Below are positions 46,486 to 60,295 of a stretch of 64,000 bases of DNA, piece by piece (within the stretch, counting starts at the first letter, position 1; each line of letters starts with the position of its first letter). The notes under the pieces were generated by a model, which saw nothing but the letters and a program-made list of their open reading frames with translations, was not told the origin of the DNA and made no database searches. Origin of the DNA: Nitrogeniibacter mangrovi (GTDB lineage Bacteria > Pseudomonadota > Gammaproteobacteria > Burkholderiales > Rhodocyclaceae). The DNA lies in NCBI RefSeq assembly GCF_010983895.1, contig NZ_CP048836.1, positions 1,302,001 to 1,366,000 of the forward strand, written 5' to 3'. The translations under genes were made by a program, and so were the position numbers.

Positions 46486-48513
46486 TCACGGTTCGATCAG
46501 CGCGCGTGCGGCGCCGGTCACGGCCTCGGCGGTGAAGCCGAAGCGCTGCATGAGGGCGCCGGCGGGGGCTGAGGCGCCGAAGTGGTCGATGCCGACCACG
46601 GCGCTGCGCGGTGCGCCGGCCAGATACTTCCACCACAGATCGGGCTGGGCGGCTTCCACGGCCAGGCGGGGGATGTCGCCGGGCAGCACGCTGCGCTTCC
46701 ACGCGTCGTCCTGGCGATCGAAGACATTGGTGCAGGGCATGGACACCACGCGCACGCCGATGCCGTCGGCGGTCAGGGCGTCGCGGGCGGCCATGGCCAG
46801 CGCCACTTCGGAGCCGGTGGCGAGGATGATCAATTGCGGATCGTGGGCGTCGGCGAGCACATAGCCGCCCCGTTCGATGGCCGCGAGCTGGGCTTCGCTG
46901 CGCGCCTGGTGGGGCAGGGCCTGGCGTGACAGGGCCAGCAGCGCGGGGCCGTCCCGGCGGGTGATGCCGGCGTTCCAGGCGGCCTGGGTCTCCACCGCGT
47001 CGCAGGGGCGCCACACGTCCAGGTTGGGGATCAGGCGCAGGCTGGGCACATGCTCGACCGGCTGGTGGGTGGGGCCGTCCTCGCCCAGGCCGATGGAGTC
47101 GTGGGTCATCACGTAAACCACCCGCTGGCGCATCAGCGCACTCATGCGGATGGCGTTGCGGGCGTAGTCGGAGAACACCAGGAAGGTGGCGCCGAAGGGC
47201 AGATAGCCGCCATGCAGGCTGATGCCATTGAGTGCTGCCGCCATGCCGAATTCGCGCACCCCCCAGTTGATGTGGCGGCCGAACTGGTCGGCGCGCACGG
47301 CGCCGCATTCAGGCCAGTCGGTGAGGTTGGAATGGGTCAGGTCGGCGGAGCCGCCGAGCAGTTCGGGCAGGGCGCGGGCGAGGCGCTCGATGGCCGTCTG
47401 GCTGGCTTTGCGGGTGGCGACGGTGGCCGCTTCGTTGTCGGCACGGCGCACCAGGGCCGGCGCCAGGGCGCGCCAGCTGGAGGGGAGATCGCCACGGACC
47501 CGACGGGAGAACTCGGCGGCCAGTTCCGGGTGGGCGGCGCGGTAGGCCTCGAAGCGGGCCTGCCACTCGATGCGGGCCGCTTCGCCGCGGTCGCGGGCGT
47601 CGAAGCTCGCGCGGATCTCGTCCGGCACCTCGAAGGGGGCATGGGGCCAGTCGAGCGCGGTGCGCGTGGCGGCGATCTCGTCCGCCCCCAGCGGCGCCCC
47701 ATGCACGCCAGCGCTGCCGGCCTTGGCGGGGCTGCCCTTGCCGATGGTGGTGAGGCAGCAGATCAGCGTCGGGCCGATGTCGTTGTCCATGTTGGCCTGC
47801 GCCTCGCGGATGGCGCGGTCCACGTCCTCCACGTCATGGCCGTCGACGCCTTCGATCACGTTCCAGCCGTAGGCACGGAAGCGGGCCGGGGTGTCGTCGG
47901 TGAACCAGCCGGCGACGTTGCCGTCGATGGAGATGCGGTTGTCGTCCCAGAAGCACACCAGTTTGGACAGGCGCTGCACGCCGGCCAGGCTGGCGGCCTC
48001 GTGGCTGATGCCTTCCATGAGGCAGCCGTCGCCCATGAACACCCAGGTGCGGTGGTCGACGACGGTGTGGCCGGGGCGGTTGAATTCCGCGGCCAGCAGC
48101 TTCTCGGCCATGGCCATGCCGACGGCGTTGGCCAGGCCCTGGCCGAGCGGGCCGGTGGTGGTCTCCACGCCTGGCGTGTGCCCCACCTCCGGGTGGCCGG
48201 CGGTGCGGCTGTCGAGCTGACGGAACTGCTTGATATCGTCCAGCGTGAGGTCGTAGCCGCTCAGGTGCAGCAGTCCGTAGAGCAGCATGGAGCCGTGCCC
48301 GTTGGAGAGCACGAAGCGGTCGCGGTCGGCCCACTCCGGGGTGGCCGGATCGTGCTTGAGGTGGCGCGTCCAGAGCGCAACGGCGATCTCGGCCATGCCC
48401 ATCGGCATGCCGGGATGGCCGGACTGGGCGGCCTCGACCGCATCGATCGCCAGGAAGCGCAGGGCGTTGGCGCGCAGGGTGTCGATGGCGGCGGTGGAAA
48501 GGCGGGTGTTCAT
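46486..48513 (-). CDS. cbbT: Transketolase
   Basis: 675 aa, thiamine-diphosphate enzyme regenerating pentose phosphates. [43 protein letters not shown], the ThDP-binding [21 protein letters not shown], and [12 protein letters not shown] are conserved. Between prk (33 bp) and fba. Confidence 0.96.
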   Translation of the reverse strand: MNTRLSTAAIDTLRANALRFLAIDAVEAAQSGHPGMPMGMAEIAVALWTRHLKHDPATPEWADRDRFVLSNGHGSMLLYGLLHLSGYDLTLDDIKQFRQLDSRTAGHPEVGHTPGVETTTGPLGQGLANAVGMAMAEKLLAAEFNRPGHTVVDHRTWVFMGDGCLMEGISHEAASLAGVQRLSKLVCFWDDNRISIDGNVAGWFTDDTPARFRAYGWNVIEGVDGHDVEDVDRAIREAQANMDNDIGPTLICCLTTIGKGSPAKAGSAGVHGAPLGADEIAATRTALDWPHAPFEVPDEIRASFDARDRGEAARIEWQARFEAYRAAHPELAAEFSRRVRGDLPSSWRALAPALVRRADNEAATVATRKASQTAIERLARALPELLGGSADLTHSNLTDWPECGAVRADQFGRHINWGVREFGMAAALNGISLHGGYLPFGATFLVFSDYARNAIRMSALMRQRVVYVMTHDSIGLGEDGPTHQPVEHVPSLRLIPNLDVWRPCDAVETQAAWNAGITRRDGPALLALSRQALPHQARSEAQLAAIERGGYVLADAHDPQLIILATGSEVALAMAARDALTADGIGVRVVSMPCTNVFDRQDDAWKRSVLPGDIPRLAVEAAQPDLWWKYLAGAPRSAVVGIDHFGASAPAGALMQRFGFTAEAVTGAARALIEP

Positions 48514-48546
48514 GAGCGATCTCCGTGACGTTCGTGGGAATGCGGG

Positions 48547-49425
48547 TCAGAGCAACTTGCGGCGCTCTTCCATCAGGCGCCAGACGAACGGCGTGAAGAT
48601 GAGCTGCATGGCCAGCTCCATCTTTCCGCCCGGCACCACGATGGTGTTGGCCCGGCTCATGAAGCTGTCGTGCACCATGCTGAGCAGGTACTGGAAGTCG
48701 ATGCCCTTCGGGTTGGCGAAGCGGATCACCACCATCGACTCGTCCGCGGTGGGGATGGTGCGGGTGATGAAGGGGTTGGAGGTGTCCACCATGGGCACGC
48801 GCTGGAAGTTCACATGGGTGCGCGCGAACTGGGGCACGATGTAGTGCACATAGTCGTGCATGCGTCGCAGGATGGTGTCGGTGACCGCCTCCGTGGAGTA
48901 GCCGCGCATGCTCTTGTCGCGATGCAGCTTCTGGATCCATTCGAGGTTCACCACCGGCACCACGCCGATGAGCAGGTCCGGGTGCTGGGCGACGTTGATG
49001 TCGCCATCGACCACGGCGCCGTGCAGGCCCTCGTAGAACAGCAGGTCGGTGCCGGTGGGCAGGTCCTCCCACGGCGTGAAGGTGCCGGGTTCCTGGCCGT
49101 AGGGGGCGGCTTCGTCATGGTCGTGCAGGTACTTGCGGCGCTTGCCGCGGCCGCTTTCGCCATAACTGCGGAACAGGGTCTCGAGCTCGCCGAACAGGTT
49201 GGCCTCGGGGCCGAAGTGGGAGAGCTTGCATTCGCCGTCGGCGGTCTCGCAGGCAGCCATGCGCTCGCGCATCTCCATGCGGTTGTAGGCATGGAAGCTG
49301 TCGCCCTCGATGACGGCGGCGGTGACCCCCTCGCGGCGGAAGATCTGCTCGAAGGTGCGTTGCACCGTGCTGGTGCCGGCGCCGGACGAGCCGGTGATGG
49401 CGATGATGGGATGGCGTTCGGACAT
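48547..49425 (-). CDS. cbbP: Phosphoribulokinase (proteobacterial PrkB type)
   Basis: 292 aa. P-loop ITGSSGAGTSTV, and YEGLHGAVVDGDINVAQHPDLLIGVVPVVNLEWIQKLHRDKSMRGYS, VMVHDSFMSRANTIVVPGG. Makes ribulose 1,5-bisphosphate for RuBisCO. The ATG at 49425 gives MSERHPIIAITGSSGAG; the longer frame to 49512 covers a REP-like element and is rejected. Confidence 0.96.
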   Translation of the reverse strand: MSERHPIIAITGSSGAGTSTVQRTFEQIFRREGVTAAVIEGDSFHAYNRMEMRERMAACETADGECKLSHFGPEANLFGELETLFRSYGESGRGKRRKYLHDHDEAAPYGQEPGTFTPWEDLPTGTDLLFYEGLHGAVVDGDINVAQHPDLLIGVVPVVNLEWIQKLHRDKSMRGYSTEAVTDTILRRMHDYVHYIVPQFARTHVNFQRVPMVDTSNPFITRTIPTADESMVVIRFANPKGIDFQYLLSMVHDSFMSRANTIVVPGGKMELAMQLIFTPFVWRLMEERRKLL

Positions 49426-49473
49426 GATCGTGCCCTCGTGGCGATGGATGGATCTTGGGTGCGTGGTCGTCCG

Positions 49474-49565
49474 TAGCCCGGCGGGAGGCCGCAGGCCGGT
49501 ATCCGGGAACACTTGCCCGTAGGGGGCGTTGGTCCCGGATTCCGCTTCGCGGCATCCGGGCTACG
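49474..49565. repeat. REP-like element between prk and fbp
   Basis: Ends in inverted GTAGCCCGG (about 49482) and CCGGGCTAC (about 49555), with inner CCGGTATCCGGGAA and CCCGGATTCC arms. Typical of scattered betaproteobacterial extragenic elements. It fills the 143-bp prk/fbp gap. Confidence 0.7.
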
Positions 49566-49568
49566 GCG

Positions 49569-50645
49569 TCAGGTCGTCAGGAACAGGCCGCGCGAGTGGA
49601 ACAGCGGTAGCTCATGCGTCTCGCTGCCGAACAGCGGCTCGGCGTGGTAGCGCTCGATGCGTTCGACCTCCTCGCTGGATCCGAAGACGAAGCCGATGCG
49701 CTGATGCAGCGATTCCGGTTCGACTTCCAGCACCGGCAGCAGGCCGGTGGAGGCCCGCCCGCCCGCCTGCTCGATGAGGTAGCCGATCGGGTTGGCCTCG
49801 TAGAGCAGGCGCAGGCGCCCCGGTTTGCTCGGGTCCTTGCGGTCGCGCGGGTAGAGGAAGACGCCGCCACGGGTGAGGATGCGGTGGGTTTCGGCCACTA
49901 GCGAGGCGACCCAGCGCATGTTGAAATCCTTGCCGCGCGGACCGCTCTTGCCGGCCAGGCATTCCTCCACGTAGCGGCGCACCGGCGACTCCCAGAAACG
50001 CGAGTTGGAGGCGTTGATGGCGAACTCCTGGGTCACCGTGGGCACACGGATGTCCGCATGGGTGAGGAAGAACTCGCCGAGGATGGGATCGAAGGTGAAG
50101 CCGGCCACGCCGTTGCCCACCGAGAGCACCAGCATGGTCGACGGGCCGTAGATGGCGTAGCCCGCCGCCACCTGCTTGACGCCGGCCTGGAGGAAGTCGT
50201 CTGCCTCCGCATGTTTGCCGGGGGTCGGTGCGCGCAGGATCGAGAAGATGGAGCCGACCGCCACGTTGACGTCGATGTTGGAGGAGCCGTCGAGCGGGTC
50301 GAACACCAGCAGGTACTTGCCCAGCTTGTGGCCCTCGGGGATCGGCACCGGGGCCTCGTTCTCCTCCGACACCATGCCGGCGAGGGCGCCGCCCCAGTGG
50401 GTGGCGCGGCAGAAGATCTCGTCGGCCATCACGTCCAGTTTCTTCTGGGTTTCGCCCTGCACGTTCTCGGTGCCGGCGGAACCGAGCACGCCGGCCAGGG
50501 CGCCGTGGGCGACCGCCCGGGAGATGGCCTTGCAGGCCTGGGCGACCTGCAGGATCAGGGCGTTGAACTCGCCGGTGGCGCCGGGGTGCTGGCGGCGCTG
50601 AGAGATCAGGTACTCGGTGAGCGTGGTGCGTTCCAGGCTGAACAT
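49569..50645 (-). CDS. cbbF: Class I fructose-1,6-bisphosphatase
   Basis: 358 aa, usual length. Metal site motifs [23 protein letters not shown] and [24 protein letters not shown]; substrate segment [25 protein letters not shown] 6 nt before the ATG at 50645. The longer frame extends into cbbX codons and is rejected. Confidence 0.96.
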   Translation of the reverse strand: MFSLERTTLTEYLISQRRQHPGATGEFNALILQVAQACKAISRAVAHGALAGVLGSAGTENVQGETQKKLDVMADEIFCRATHWGGALAGMVSEENEAPVPIPEGHKLGKYLLVFDPLDGSSNIDVNVAVGSIFSILRAPTPGKHAEADDFLQAGVKQVAAGYAIYGPSTMLVLSVGNGVAGFTFDPILGEFFLTHADIRVPTVTQEFAINASNSRFWESPVRRYVEECLAGKSGPRGKDFNMRWVASLVAETHRILTRGGVFLYPRDRKDPSKPGRLRLLYEANPIGYLIEQAGGRASTGLLPVLEVEPESLHQRIGFVFGSSEEVERIERYHAEPLFGSETHELPLFHSRGLFLTT

Positions 50646-50709
50646 GGGTGTCTCCTCAATCGCTGTGGTCGCGGGCGCTTCTGCGGCGCCTCGCGGCCGT
50701 GGAATCCGT

Positions 50710-51654
50710 CTAGGGTTTGGCGTGCCCGGCGGTGTCGGCAAAATGCCGGCTGCTGCGCACATCGGCCGCCGTCAGGGTCTGCAGGGCGTCCACGCTGATG
50801 GTCTGCTCGCCGGCGTTGAACAGGCGCAGGGCCTGGCGCAGGCGCATGCGGTCGAGCGCGTTGCGCACGCTGCGGGCATTGGCGAAATGGGGCTGGCGAC
50901 GACGCAGGACGAGGTATTCCTCGAAGGCCTCCTGGCCGCCCTCGTCGAAGCGGTAGTTCCAGTCGGCGAGCATGCGCTCGGCGATCTGTACCAGTTCGTC
51001 GTTGTCGTAATCGGGGAAGTCCACATGGTGGGCGATGCGCGACTTCATTCCCGGGTTGGAGGCGAAGAAGCGCTCCATGCGGTCGGCGTAGCCGGCCAGG
51101 ATCACCACCAGATCGTCGCGCTGGTTCTCCATCACCTGAAGCAGGATCTCGATGGCCTCCTGGCCGTAATCCTTTTCGTTTTCCGGGCGGTACAGGTAGT
51201 AGGCCTCGTCGATGAACAGCACCCCGCCCATGGCGCGCTTGAGCACGTCCTTGGTCTTGGGCGCGGTGTGGCCGATGAACTGGCCCACCAGATCGTCGCG
51301 GGTGACCGACACCACGTGGCCCTTGCGCACGTAGCCGAGCCGGTGCAGCACTTCGGCCATGCGCAGGGCGAGGGTGGTCTTGCCGGTGCCGGGGTTGCCG
51401 GTGAAGCACATGTGCAGGGAGGGCGGCTCGGTGGCCAGGCCCACGCGCTGGCGCACCCGGTCCACCAGCAGCAGGGCGGCGATCTCGCGCACCCGCTGCT
51501 TGACCGGGGCGAGGCCGACGAGCTCGTTGTCGAGGCGTTCGAGCACGTCGGCGACACCGGCCTCGCGGTATTCCGCGGCCAGGTCGATGCGCTCCGCCGG
51601 CGGCGGCGCCGGGCGTTGTTCAGTCGTGTCGGCAAGGGCTTCGGTGGTGCTCAT
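50710..51654 (-). CDS. cbbX: RuBisCO activase CbbX (red-type, AAA+)
   Basis: 314 aa. Walker [21 protein letters not shown], the family [61 protein letters not shown] (Walker B LFIDEA). Removes inhibitory sugar phosphates from red-type RuBisCO by pulling on the large-subunit C-terminus. Between cbbS and fbp. Confidence 0.96.
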   Translation of the reverse strand: MSTTEALADTTEQRPAPPPAERIDLAAEYREAGVADVLERLDNELVGLAPVKQRVREIAALLLVDRVRQRVGLATEPPSLHMCFTGNPGTGKTTLALRMAEVLHRLGYVRKGHVVSVTRDDLVGQFIGHTAPKTKDVLKRAMGGVLFIDEAYYLYRPENEKDYGQEAIEILLQVMENQRDDLVVILAGYADRMERFFASNPGMKSRIAHHVDFPDYDNDELVQIAERMLADWNYRFDEGGQEAFEEYLVLRRRQPHFANARSVRNALDRMRLRQALRLFNAGEQTISVDALQTLTAADVRSSRHFADTAGHAKP

Positions 51655-51760
51655 GATGCAATCCCGTTCGGTTGTGAGGTGGGGCGGAGTGCGTCCATCG
51701 CTGCGCACCCCGCCCCGGCTTCCCTGAGGGAGGGGAAGACGGTGGCGCTTCGGCGGGGAC

Positions 51761-52183
51761 TCAGCCGTAGCGCGCGCCCTCGGGCTGGCGGTTCACCGCG
51801 TAGCTCTCGAGCGTGTAGTGCAGGGTGCGGCCGGCGCCTTCGCGGCGGACCAGGCGGAAGCCCGGCTCGACGCTCGGGCGATTGACGATGAAGGACAGCC
51901 GCACCGTCTCCCAGCCCTTGGTGGAGTCGAAGGCGTTGATGCGGATGTAGTGCTCCGGGTTGTGGGCCCGGCACTCGTTGAGTTCCATCATGGCGCCGGC
52001 GGCGTCCTGCAGGTCGAACATGGGGTTGCCCCACATGTTCCAGTAGGTGTTGCGCGGATGGGCATCGTCGGTGTACTCGATGGCCACGGCCCACTCGTTG
52101 CGCAGGCAGTACTCGATCTGCGCCGCGATCTGGGCGTCGGTCAGGTCGGGCAGGAAGGAAAAGGTGCCTTGGGTGATTCGCAT
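51761..52183 (-). CDS. cbbS: RuBisCO small subunit, form IC
   Basis: 140 aa. [61 protein letters not shown] and the long C-terminal extension [32 protein letters not shown] typical of red-type small subunits, which forms a hairpin in the central channel. 72 bp after cbbL. Confidence 0.97.
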   Translation of the reverse strand: MRITQGTFSFLPDLTDAQIAAQIEYCLRNEWAVAIEYTDDAHPRNTYWNMWGNPMFDLQDAAGAMMELNECRAHNPEHYIRINAFDSTKGWETVRLSFIVNRPSVEPGFRLVRREGAGRTLHYTLESYAVNRQPEGARYG

Positions 52184-52255
52184 TTTGAGTCTCCAGTCAT
52201 TCCGTGTTCTTTGCGTCGACCGGATGCCGACCGGCGGCCGGCATCCGTGCGGCGG

Positions 52256-54739
<2,484 letters not shown>

Positions 54740-54755
<16 letters not shown>

Positions 54756-55729
54756 ACCTGCTTGGCGTAGATGGCCAGCATCAGGCAGGCCAGGGTGATG
54801 AGCCAGCCGATCACGTAGACGATGGTGACCTTGCGCGCCCGCTCGGCCTCCACCCCCTTGCGCGGATGAATGCCCTTGGCGAGGAACACCAGCTTGGCGG
54901 CCAGGTTGATGCACACGATGTTGACCGCCAGCAGCAGCGCGGCGCCGACGGCGTCCTGCCAGTGGGCGCTGCCCACCATGAGCCCGACCGCCGCCGCCGG
55001 GGGGAGCAGGGCCACGGCAACCATCACCCCCACCAGCACGCTCGACAGGCCGGTGGTGAGCGACAGCGCGGCGGCTGCGCCCGAGGCCAGCGCCAGCGCC
55101 ACCGAGTCCATGCCCACCAGGGTGCGGGCGCCCAGTTCGTGGCTGCCGGCGAAGCTGGACGGCCACAGCAGGCCGACGCCGATCGAGACCGCCAGGGAGA
55201 TGAGCACGCCGACCAGCAGGGTCCGTGCCGATTGGCGCACCAGTTTCAGTTCGCCCAGCGCGGTGCCCAGCGAGAGCGCCAGGTTGGGGCCCAGCAACGG
55301 TGCGATCACCATGGCGCCGATCACCACCGCCGGGCTGTCTTCGATCAGGCCGATGGTGGCGACCAGCGCGGAGAGGAAGATCAGGCCGACCACATCGCGA
55401 TCGAGGCGGCAGTTGCGCTCGACATTGGAGAGCAGGGTTTCGCGCAGCTCCGGGGCCTTGTCCTCGGCTTCCTCCTCTTCGAGCTCCGGTTTGGGCACCA
55501 CGGCCTCGACCGGCAGCACGATGACGCGGGCCTGCGCCTGGGCGCCAAGCAGGGTCTGAGCGAGATCGAGGGTTTCCTGGACGCGGTCGTCGCGCAGCAG
55601 CAGACGCGCCTGGCGCATGCCGTCATCGCCGATCGGTCCGAAACGCACATCGAGCGCCCGGACCTTGTCCGCGACGCCGATGAGGGTCTGGGTGCTGGAA
55701 GCTTCGGCGACGATCTCGACGTATTTCAT
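54740..55729 (-). CDS. TIGR00341/DUF389 family membrane protein
   Basis: 329 aa. N-terminal soluble region (about 1-105), then six hydrophobic segments with the family core GLIFLSALVATIGLIEDSPAVVIGAMVIAPLLGPNLALSLGTALG and GVMVAVALLPPAAAVGLMVG. Function unknown; the family is widespread. Ends 16 bp inside cbbR's 3' end. Start 55729. Confidence 0.9.
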
Positions 55730-55804
55730 GCAGGGTCGGGCACACGGAGAGGGGAATGCCTCATTGTCATGAAAAGCGCTCCGTTCGCCAAGGTACGCCC
55801 GGAT

Positions 55805-56170
55805 TCAGCCACCCAGCAGCCCCCACGCGGCCAGCGCCGTTGCCAGGCCGGCCAGCACCAGCGCGAGGCGGGCGCGGCGCCGGGCGCGGTCGAGGGCGGT
55901 CACCAGCTGCTCCTGCTGTTCGGCGAGGCGGGTGATCAGCTCGGTCTGGGCTTCGTTGCGCTGCTCCATGGTGAGCACCACGCGGGTCAGCGCGTCGAGC
56001 CGGGCCTCGGGGCTGGCCGCCGCCTCGGCGTCGTCCGGGGTGTCCTCGGGCTTCGGATCGGTGCGCATGCGTTTCCACAGATCGCGGGCGCCCTTGGCGA
56101 GGGTCGGTGCCGCGCTGATGACGTCGGTCCAGGGAATGGCCTTGGCGGCTGCGGCCCAGGGAAATGGCAT
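55805..56170 (-). CDS. Small hypothetical coiled-coil membrane protein
   Basis: 121 aa: a conserved-looking start MPFPWAAAAKAIPWTDVISAAP, a coiled-coil stretch (about 55-95, LDALTRVVLTMEQRNEAQTELITRLAEQQEQLVTALDRA) and one C-terminal transmembrane segment (about 100-119). No family recognised. AGGAG 6 nt upstream of the ATG at 56170 supports it being a gene. Confidence 0.7.
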   Translation of the reverse strand: MPFPWAAAAKAIPWTDVISAAPTLAKGARDLWKRMRTDPKPEDTPDDAEAAASPEARLDALTRVVLTMEQRNEAQTELITRLAEQQEQLVTALDRARRRARLALVLAGLATALAAWGLLGG

Positions 56171-56327
56171 GGGGTTCTCCTCGCGTCAGCGGTGAGTCCA
56201 TGCTATCAGCGCCGGATGACGCGTGCGTGGTCGCGTTCCCGGCCCGGTCACGGTCCGAGGGCGATGGCCAAAGAGAACGGCCCCGCGCCGGGTGGGCGGC
56301 GGGGCCGTTGGCGCGGGTGGGGATGCC

Positions 56328-59294
56328 TCAGCGGCTCGCCAGCTTCTCCAGCTGCGGCTTGAGCTTGGCCAGGGTGTCGCGGAACGCGGCGAGGCGCTCG
56401 CGTTCCTGGGCCACCACCGCCTCGGGGGCACGGGCGACGAAGTTCTCGTTGGCGAGCTTGCCCTCGGCCTTCCTGACTTCGCCTTCGAGGCGAGCCACTT
56501 CCTTGCCCAGGCGCTCACGCTCGGCGGCGACGTCGATCTCGACCTTGAGCATGAGCTTGAAGTCACCCACCACGGCCACCGGCGCCAGTTCGTCGGCGCC
56601 GATGTCGGCCACCACATCCACCGCCTCGAGCTTGGCCAGGCCCTTGAGGTAGGGGGCGAAGGCGGTCAGGGCTTCGGCCGGTCCGGTGGCCACCAGCGGC
56701 AGGCGCTTGGCCGGGGAAATGCTCATCTCGCCGCGCAGGTTGCGACAGGCGTGGGTGAGGCGCTTCAGTTCCGCCATCTGCGCTTCGCAGGCGGCGTCCA
56801 CGCGGTTCATGTCGGCGAGCGGATAGGGCGCCTGCATGATGCTGTCCGTGCCCTTGCGGCGGGCCAGCGGGGCGACCGTCTGCCACAGCTCTTCGGTGAT
56901 GAAGGGCATGAGCGGATGCGCCAGGCGCAGCACGGTCTCGAGCACCCGCAGCAGGGTGCGGCGGGTGGCGCGTTGCTGGGCGTCGGTGCCGTCCTGCATC
57001 TGCACCTTGGCCACTTCCAGGTACCAGTCGCAGTACTCGTCCCACACGAACTCATAGACCGATTTGGCGAGCAGATCGAAGCGGTAGTCGGCGAACTGGC
57101 GCGCCACCTCGGCCTCGGTGCGCTGCAGCTGGGAGACGATCCAGCGGTCGGCGAAGGAGAAATCCAGGTAGCTGCCCTCGCAGGCGGCGGCGTCGTGGTT
57201 CTCGAGGCCGCAGTCCTGGTCCTGCACGTTCATGAGCACGAAGCGGGTGGCATTCCACAGCTTGTTGCAGAAGTTGCGGTAGCCCTCGCAGCGGGAGAGG
57301 TCGAACTTGATGTCGCGGCCCGGGCTGGCCAGCGAGGCGAAGGTGAAGCGCAGCGCGTCGGTGCCGAAGGCGGGAATGCCCTCGGGGAACTCCTTGCGCG
57401 TCTTCTTCTCGATGCTCGCGGCCTGCTTGGGGTTCATCAGGCCGGTGGTGCGCTTGGCGATCAGATCGTCCAGGGCGATGCCGTCGATGAGGTCGATCGG
57501 GTCGAGCACGTTGCCCTTGGACTTGGACATCTTCTGGCCTTCCGCGTCGCGGATCAGACCGTGCACGTAGACATCCCGGAACGGGATCTTGCCGGTGATG
57601 TGCTTGGTCATCATGACCATGCGCGCCACCCAGAAGAAGATGATGTCGAAGCCGGTGACCAGCACGCTGGAGGGCAGGTAGAGGTCGAGCGCCGGGTTGC
57701 TCTTCTGCGGCCATTCGGGCGTCCAGTCGAGCGTGGAGAACGGCCATAGCGCGGAGGAGTACCAGGTGTCGAGCACGTCCTCGTCGCGGCGCAGGCCCTT
57801 GTCGCGCAGCCGGCCGATCAGGGCACGCAGCTCGGCCGCCTCGTCGGCCTGGTGCTGTTGCTCGGCGCCATGGGCGCGATCTTCCAGCGCGGCGAGGGTG
57901 GCGTCGAACTGCGCCAGCGCCTCGGCTTCGGAATGCGCCACATAGACGTTCTCCAGCCCGTCGTACCAGGCCGGAATCTGGTGGCCCCACCACAGCTGGC
58001 GCGAGATGCACCAGTCCTGGATGTTGTTGAGCCACTGGTTGTAGGTGTTGACCCAATTCTCGGGATGGAACTTGATCTCGCCCGAGGCGACGCATTCGAG
58101 CGCCTTCTCGGTGATGCTCTTGCCGTCCGCGCCGGGCGCGCTCATGGCGACGAACCACTGGTCGGTGAGCATGGGCTCGATGACCACGCCGGTGCGATCG
58201 CCGCGCGGCACCTTGAGGCTGTGTTTCTCGATTTCGACGAGCACGCCGGCCGCTTCCAGGTCGGCCACCACCTGCTTGCGGGCCTCGAAGCGGTCGAGTC
58301 CGGTCAGGTTGGCCGGCAGGTTGGCACTGCCCTTGGCCTGGCCCTTGGTGTCGAACACCTCGGCCACGGCCGGCACCGTACCATCCAGGTTGAGGATGAC
58401 GATCATGTCGAGGCCGTGACGCTGGCCGACGGCATAGTCGTTGAAGTCATGCGCTGGCGTGACCTTGACGCAGCCGGTGCCGAACTCGCGGTCCACGTAG
58501 TCGTCGGCGATGATGGGGATCTGGCGGCCGGTGAGCGGCAGGGTGACGGTCTTGCCGATCAGCTCGGCGTAGCGTTCGTCTTCCGGATGCACCATCACCG
58601 CCACGTCGCCGAGCATGGTCTCGGGCCGGGTGGTGGCCACGGTCAGGCCCTTGAGCGCGCCCACCGGACCGTCGGTGAAGGGATAGAGGATGTGCCACAG
58701 GTGGCCGGCTTCCTCTTCCTGCTCGACTTCCAGGTCGGAGACGGCGGTGCCCAGCTTCGGGTCCCAGTTCACCAGGCGCTTGCCCCGGTAGATCAGGCCT
58801 TCCTCGTACAGGCGCACGAAGGTCTCGGTGACGATCTTCGACAGCCCGTCGTCCATGGTGAAGCGTTCGCGCTTCCAGTCGGGGCTGGTGCCGAGGCGGC
58901 GCATCTGGCGGGTGATGGTGCCGCCGGAGTATTCCTTCCACTCCCACACCTTTTCCAGGAACTGCTCGCGACCGAGATCGTGGCGGCTCACGCCCTGGGC
59001 GTCGAGCTGGCGCTCGACCACGATCTGGGTGGCGATGCCCGCATGGTCGCAACCCGGCTGCCACAGGGTGTTGGCGCCGCGCATGCGGTGGTAGCGGGTG
59101 AGCGCATCCATGATGGTCTGGTTGAAGCCGTGGCCCATGTGCAGGGTGCCGGTGACGTTGGGCGGCGGCAGCAGGATGCAGAAGGCGTCGGTGTTGGTGG
59201 TATCGAGGCCGGCGTCGAAGTAGCCGCGTGATTCCCACTCGGGATACCAGCGGCGTTCGATGTCCGCCGGCTCAAAGCTTTTGGCCAGTTCCAT
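56328..59294 (-). CDS. valS: Valine--tRNA ligase
   Basis: 988 aa, a little longer than E. coli ValRS. HIGH motif in [19 protein letters not shown] motif in [16 protein letters not shown]; editing domain between; C-terminal coiled coil about 925-985 ([47 protein letters not shown]). The ATG at 59294 gives [25 protein letters not shown], the family start. Follows DUF2486 by 97 bp. Confidence 0.97.
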   Translation of the reverse strand: MELAKSFEPADIERRWYPEWESRGYFDAGLDTTNTDAFCILLPPPNVTGTLHMGHGFNQTIMDALTRYHRMRGANTLWQPGCDHAGIATQIVVERQLDAQGVSRHDLGREQFLEKVWEWKEYSGGTITRQMRRLGTSPDWKRERFTMDDGLSKIVTETFVRLYEEGLIYRGKRLVNWDPKLGTAVSDLEVEQEEEAGHLWHILYPFTDGPVGALKGLTVATTRPETMLGDVAVMVHPEDERYAELIGKTVTLPLTGRQIPIIADDYVDREFGTGCVKVTPAHDFNDYAVGQRHGLDMIVILNLDGTVPAVAEVFDTKGQAKGSANLPANLTGLDRFEARKQVVADLEAAGVLVEIEKHSLKVPRGDRTGVVIEPMLTDQWFVAMSAPGADGKSITEKALECVASGEIKFHPENWVNTYNQWLNNIQDWCISRQLWWGHQIPAWYDGLENVYVAHSEAEALAQFDATLAALEDRAHGAEQQHQADEAAELRALIGRLRDKGLRRDEDVLDTWYSSALWPFSTLDWTPEWPQKSNPALDLYLPSSVLVTGFDIIFFWVARMVMMTKHITGKIPFRDVYVHGLIRDAEGQKMSKSKGNVLDPIDLIDGIALDDLIAKRTTGLMNPKQAASIEKKTRKEFPEGIPAFGTDALRFTFASLASPGRDIKFDLSRCEGYRNFCNKLWNATRFVLMNVQDQDCGLENHDAAACEGSYLDFSFADRWIVSQLQRTEAEVARQFADYRFDLLAKSVYEFVWDEYCDWYLEVAKVQMQDGTDAQQRATRRTLLRVLETVLRLAHPLMPFITEELWQTVAPLARRKGTDSIMQAPYPLADMNRVDAACEAQMAELKRLTHACRNLRGEMSISPAKRLPLVATGPAEALTAFAPYLKGLAKLEAVDVVADIGADELAPVAVVGDFKLMLKVEIDVAAERERLGKEVARLEGEVRKAEGKLANENFVARAPEAVVAQERERLAAFRDTLAKLKPQLEKLASR

Positions 59295-59391
59295 GGTGTG
59301 CGAGAAACTCAGTGTTGGGTGTGAGGCGAATCCGCCATTATAGCGGAGCCGACGCGGCTGTTCCGGCGGCGGGGCGCGCCATGTGACCGGT

Positions 59392-59856
59392 TTATCGGCT
59401 GCGCGGGTCGTTGGCGTCGAGCAGTTCGGAAATTTCCTGGGAGATGTCCGAGAGCAGGGTGGTGCGCACGTGGGCGTGGATCTCGTCGCGGATGCGCGTC
59501 TTGGCGGCGTCGATCTGCGCCGAGAGCACCGCGGGCAGCTCGTTGTTGAGCCAGTCGTCCACCCGGCGGTGGATGATCGCATCGAGTTCGATGAGCTGCT
59601 CGACGAAATCGGGCGGCACCGTCTCGGCGACGGCGGCGGTGTGGGTGACCGGTTCGGGGTGCGCGGGGTCGACGGCGCTGGTCAGGACCGGCATGTCCTC
59701 GTCCTCGACCACTTCGGTGAGCATGGGCAGGTCGTCGGCCTCCGCGGCCGGCGCGCCGGGGCGGTGCCGTTGCAGCAGGGCGTCGGCCTGGCTGATGAGG
59801 CGGTCGGCTTCCTCGGTCTCCGGCAGGAAGACGAAGGGATCCTTGCGTTCGCTCAC
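59392..59856 (-). CDS. DUF2486 family protein
   Basis: 154-aa acidic protein seen between holC and valS in betaproteobacteria. Starts [32 protein letters not shown]; the C-terminal half is helical with [35 protein letters not shown] and [14 protein letters not shown]. Function unknown. The GTG at 59856 overlaps the holC stop (GTGA), so start is well supported. Confidence 0.85.
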   Translation of the reverse strand: MSERKDPFVFLPETEEADRLISQADALLQRHRPGAPAAEADDLPMLTEVVEDEDMPVLTSAVDPAHPEPVTHTAAVAETVPPDFVEQLIELDAIIHRRVDDWLNNELPAVLSAQIDAAKTRIRDEIHAHVRTTLLSDISQEISELLDANDPRSR

Positions 59857-60287
59857 CGTCCCTCTCCCTTCACGTTGTGAGCCTGCGGCGGGAGGCCGGC
59901 AGCGGCATAGTGCTTCCAGCGCGCGCGGGCAGGGCCACGCTGCCGGTCGTCCTGGCCGACCACCTCCACGATCATCTTGAACTGCGCAAAGTCGGGCGGG
60001 ACCGCATCGCACAGATTGATGAGCACGTCGTCCTGGGTCCAGCCGGTGTCGGGGACCGAGGTGCCCAGGGTGATCGGGGTCTCGGCCGCCAGCGGCGAGT
60101 GCAGCCCGACATGGGGCAGGAAGCTGCCCGGCTGGCGCACCCACAGCATCTGGTCGAGCTGGCGGGCGAGGGTGTCGTCGGGCAGCAGCACGGTCACCCG
60201 CCGGCCGGCGTTGAACGCCTTGGCCGTGAGGTGGCAGGCGACCCCGGCCAGGTCCGCCGCATCGTGGTAGAAGTGGACCTCGGTCAC
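59853..60287 (-). CDS. holC: DNA polymerase III chi subunit
   Basis: 144 aa. Starts VTEVHFYHDAADLAGVACHLTAKAFNAGRRVTVLLPD; middle TLGTSVPDTGWTQDDVLINLCDAVPPDFAQFKMIVEVVGQDD, the chi fold. Links the clamp loader to SSB. GTG start at 60287. Follows pepA by 8 bp and overlaps DUF2486, the pepA-holC-valS order of E. coli. Confidence 0.94.
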   Translation of the reverse strand: MTEVHFYHDAADLAGVACHLTAKAFNAGRRVTVLLPDDTLARQLDQMLWVRQPGSFLPHVGLHSPLAAETPITLGTSVPDTGWTQDDVLINLCDAVPPDFAQFKMIVEVVGQDDRQRGPARARWKHYAAAGLPPQAHNVKGEGR

Positions 60288-60295
60288 GACCCGGC

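Noticed and set aside
59392-59399. TTATCGGC, a perfect sigma-28 -10 element on the minus strand
   Set aside because: It is the stop-codon region of the DUF2486 gene and no TAAA-like -35 is found 15 bp upstream.
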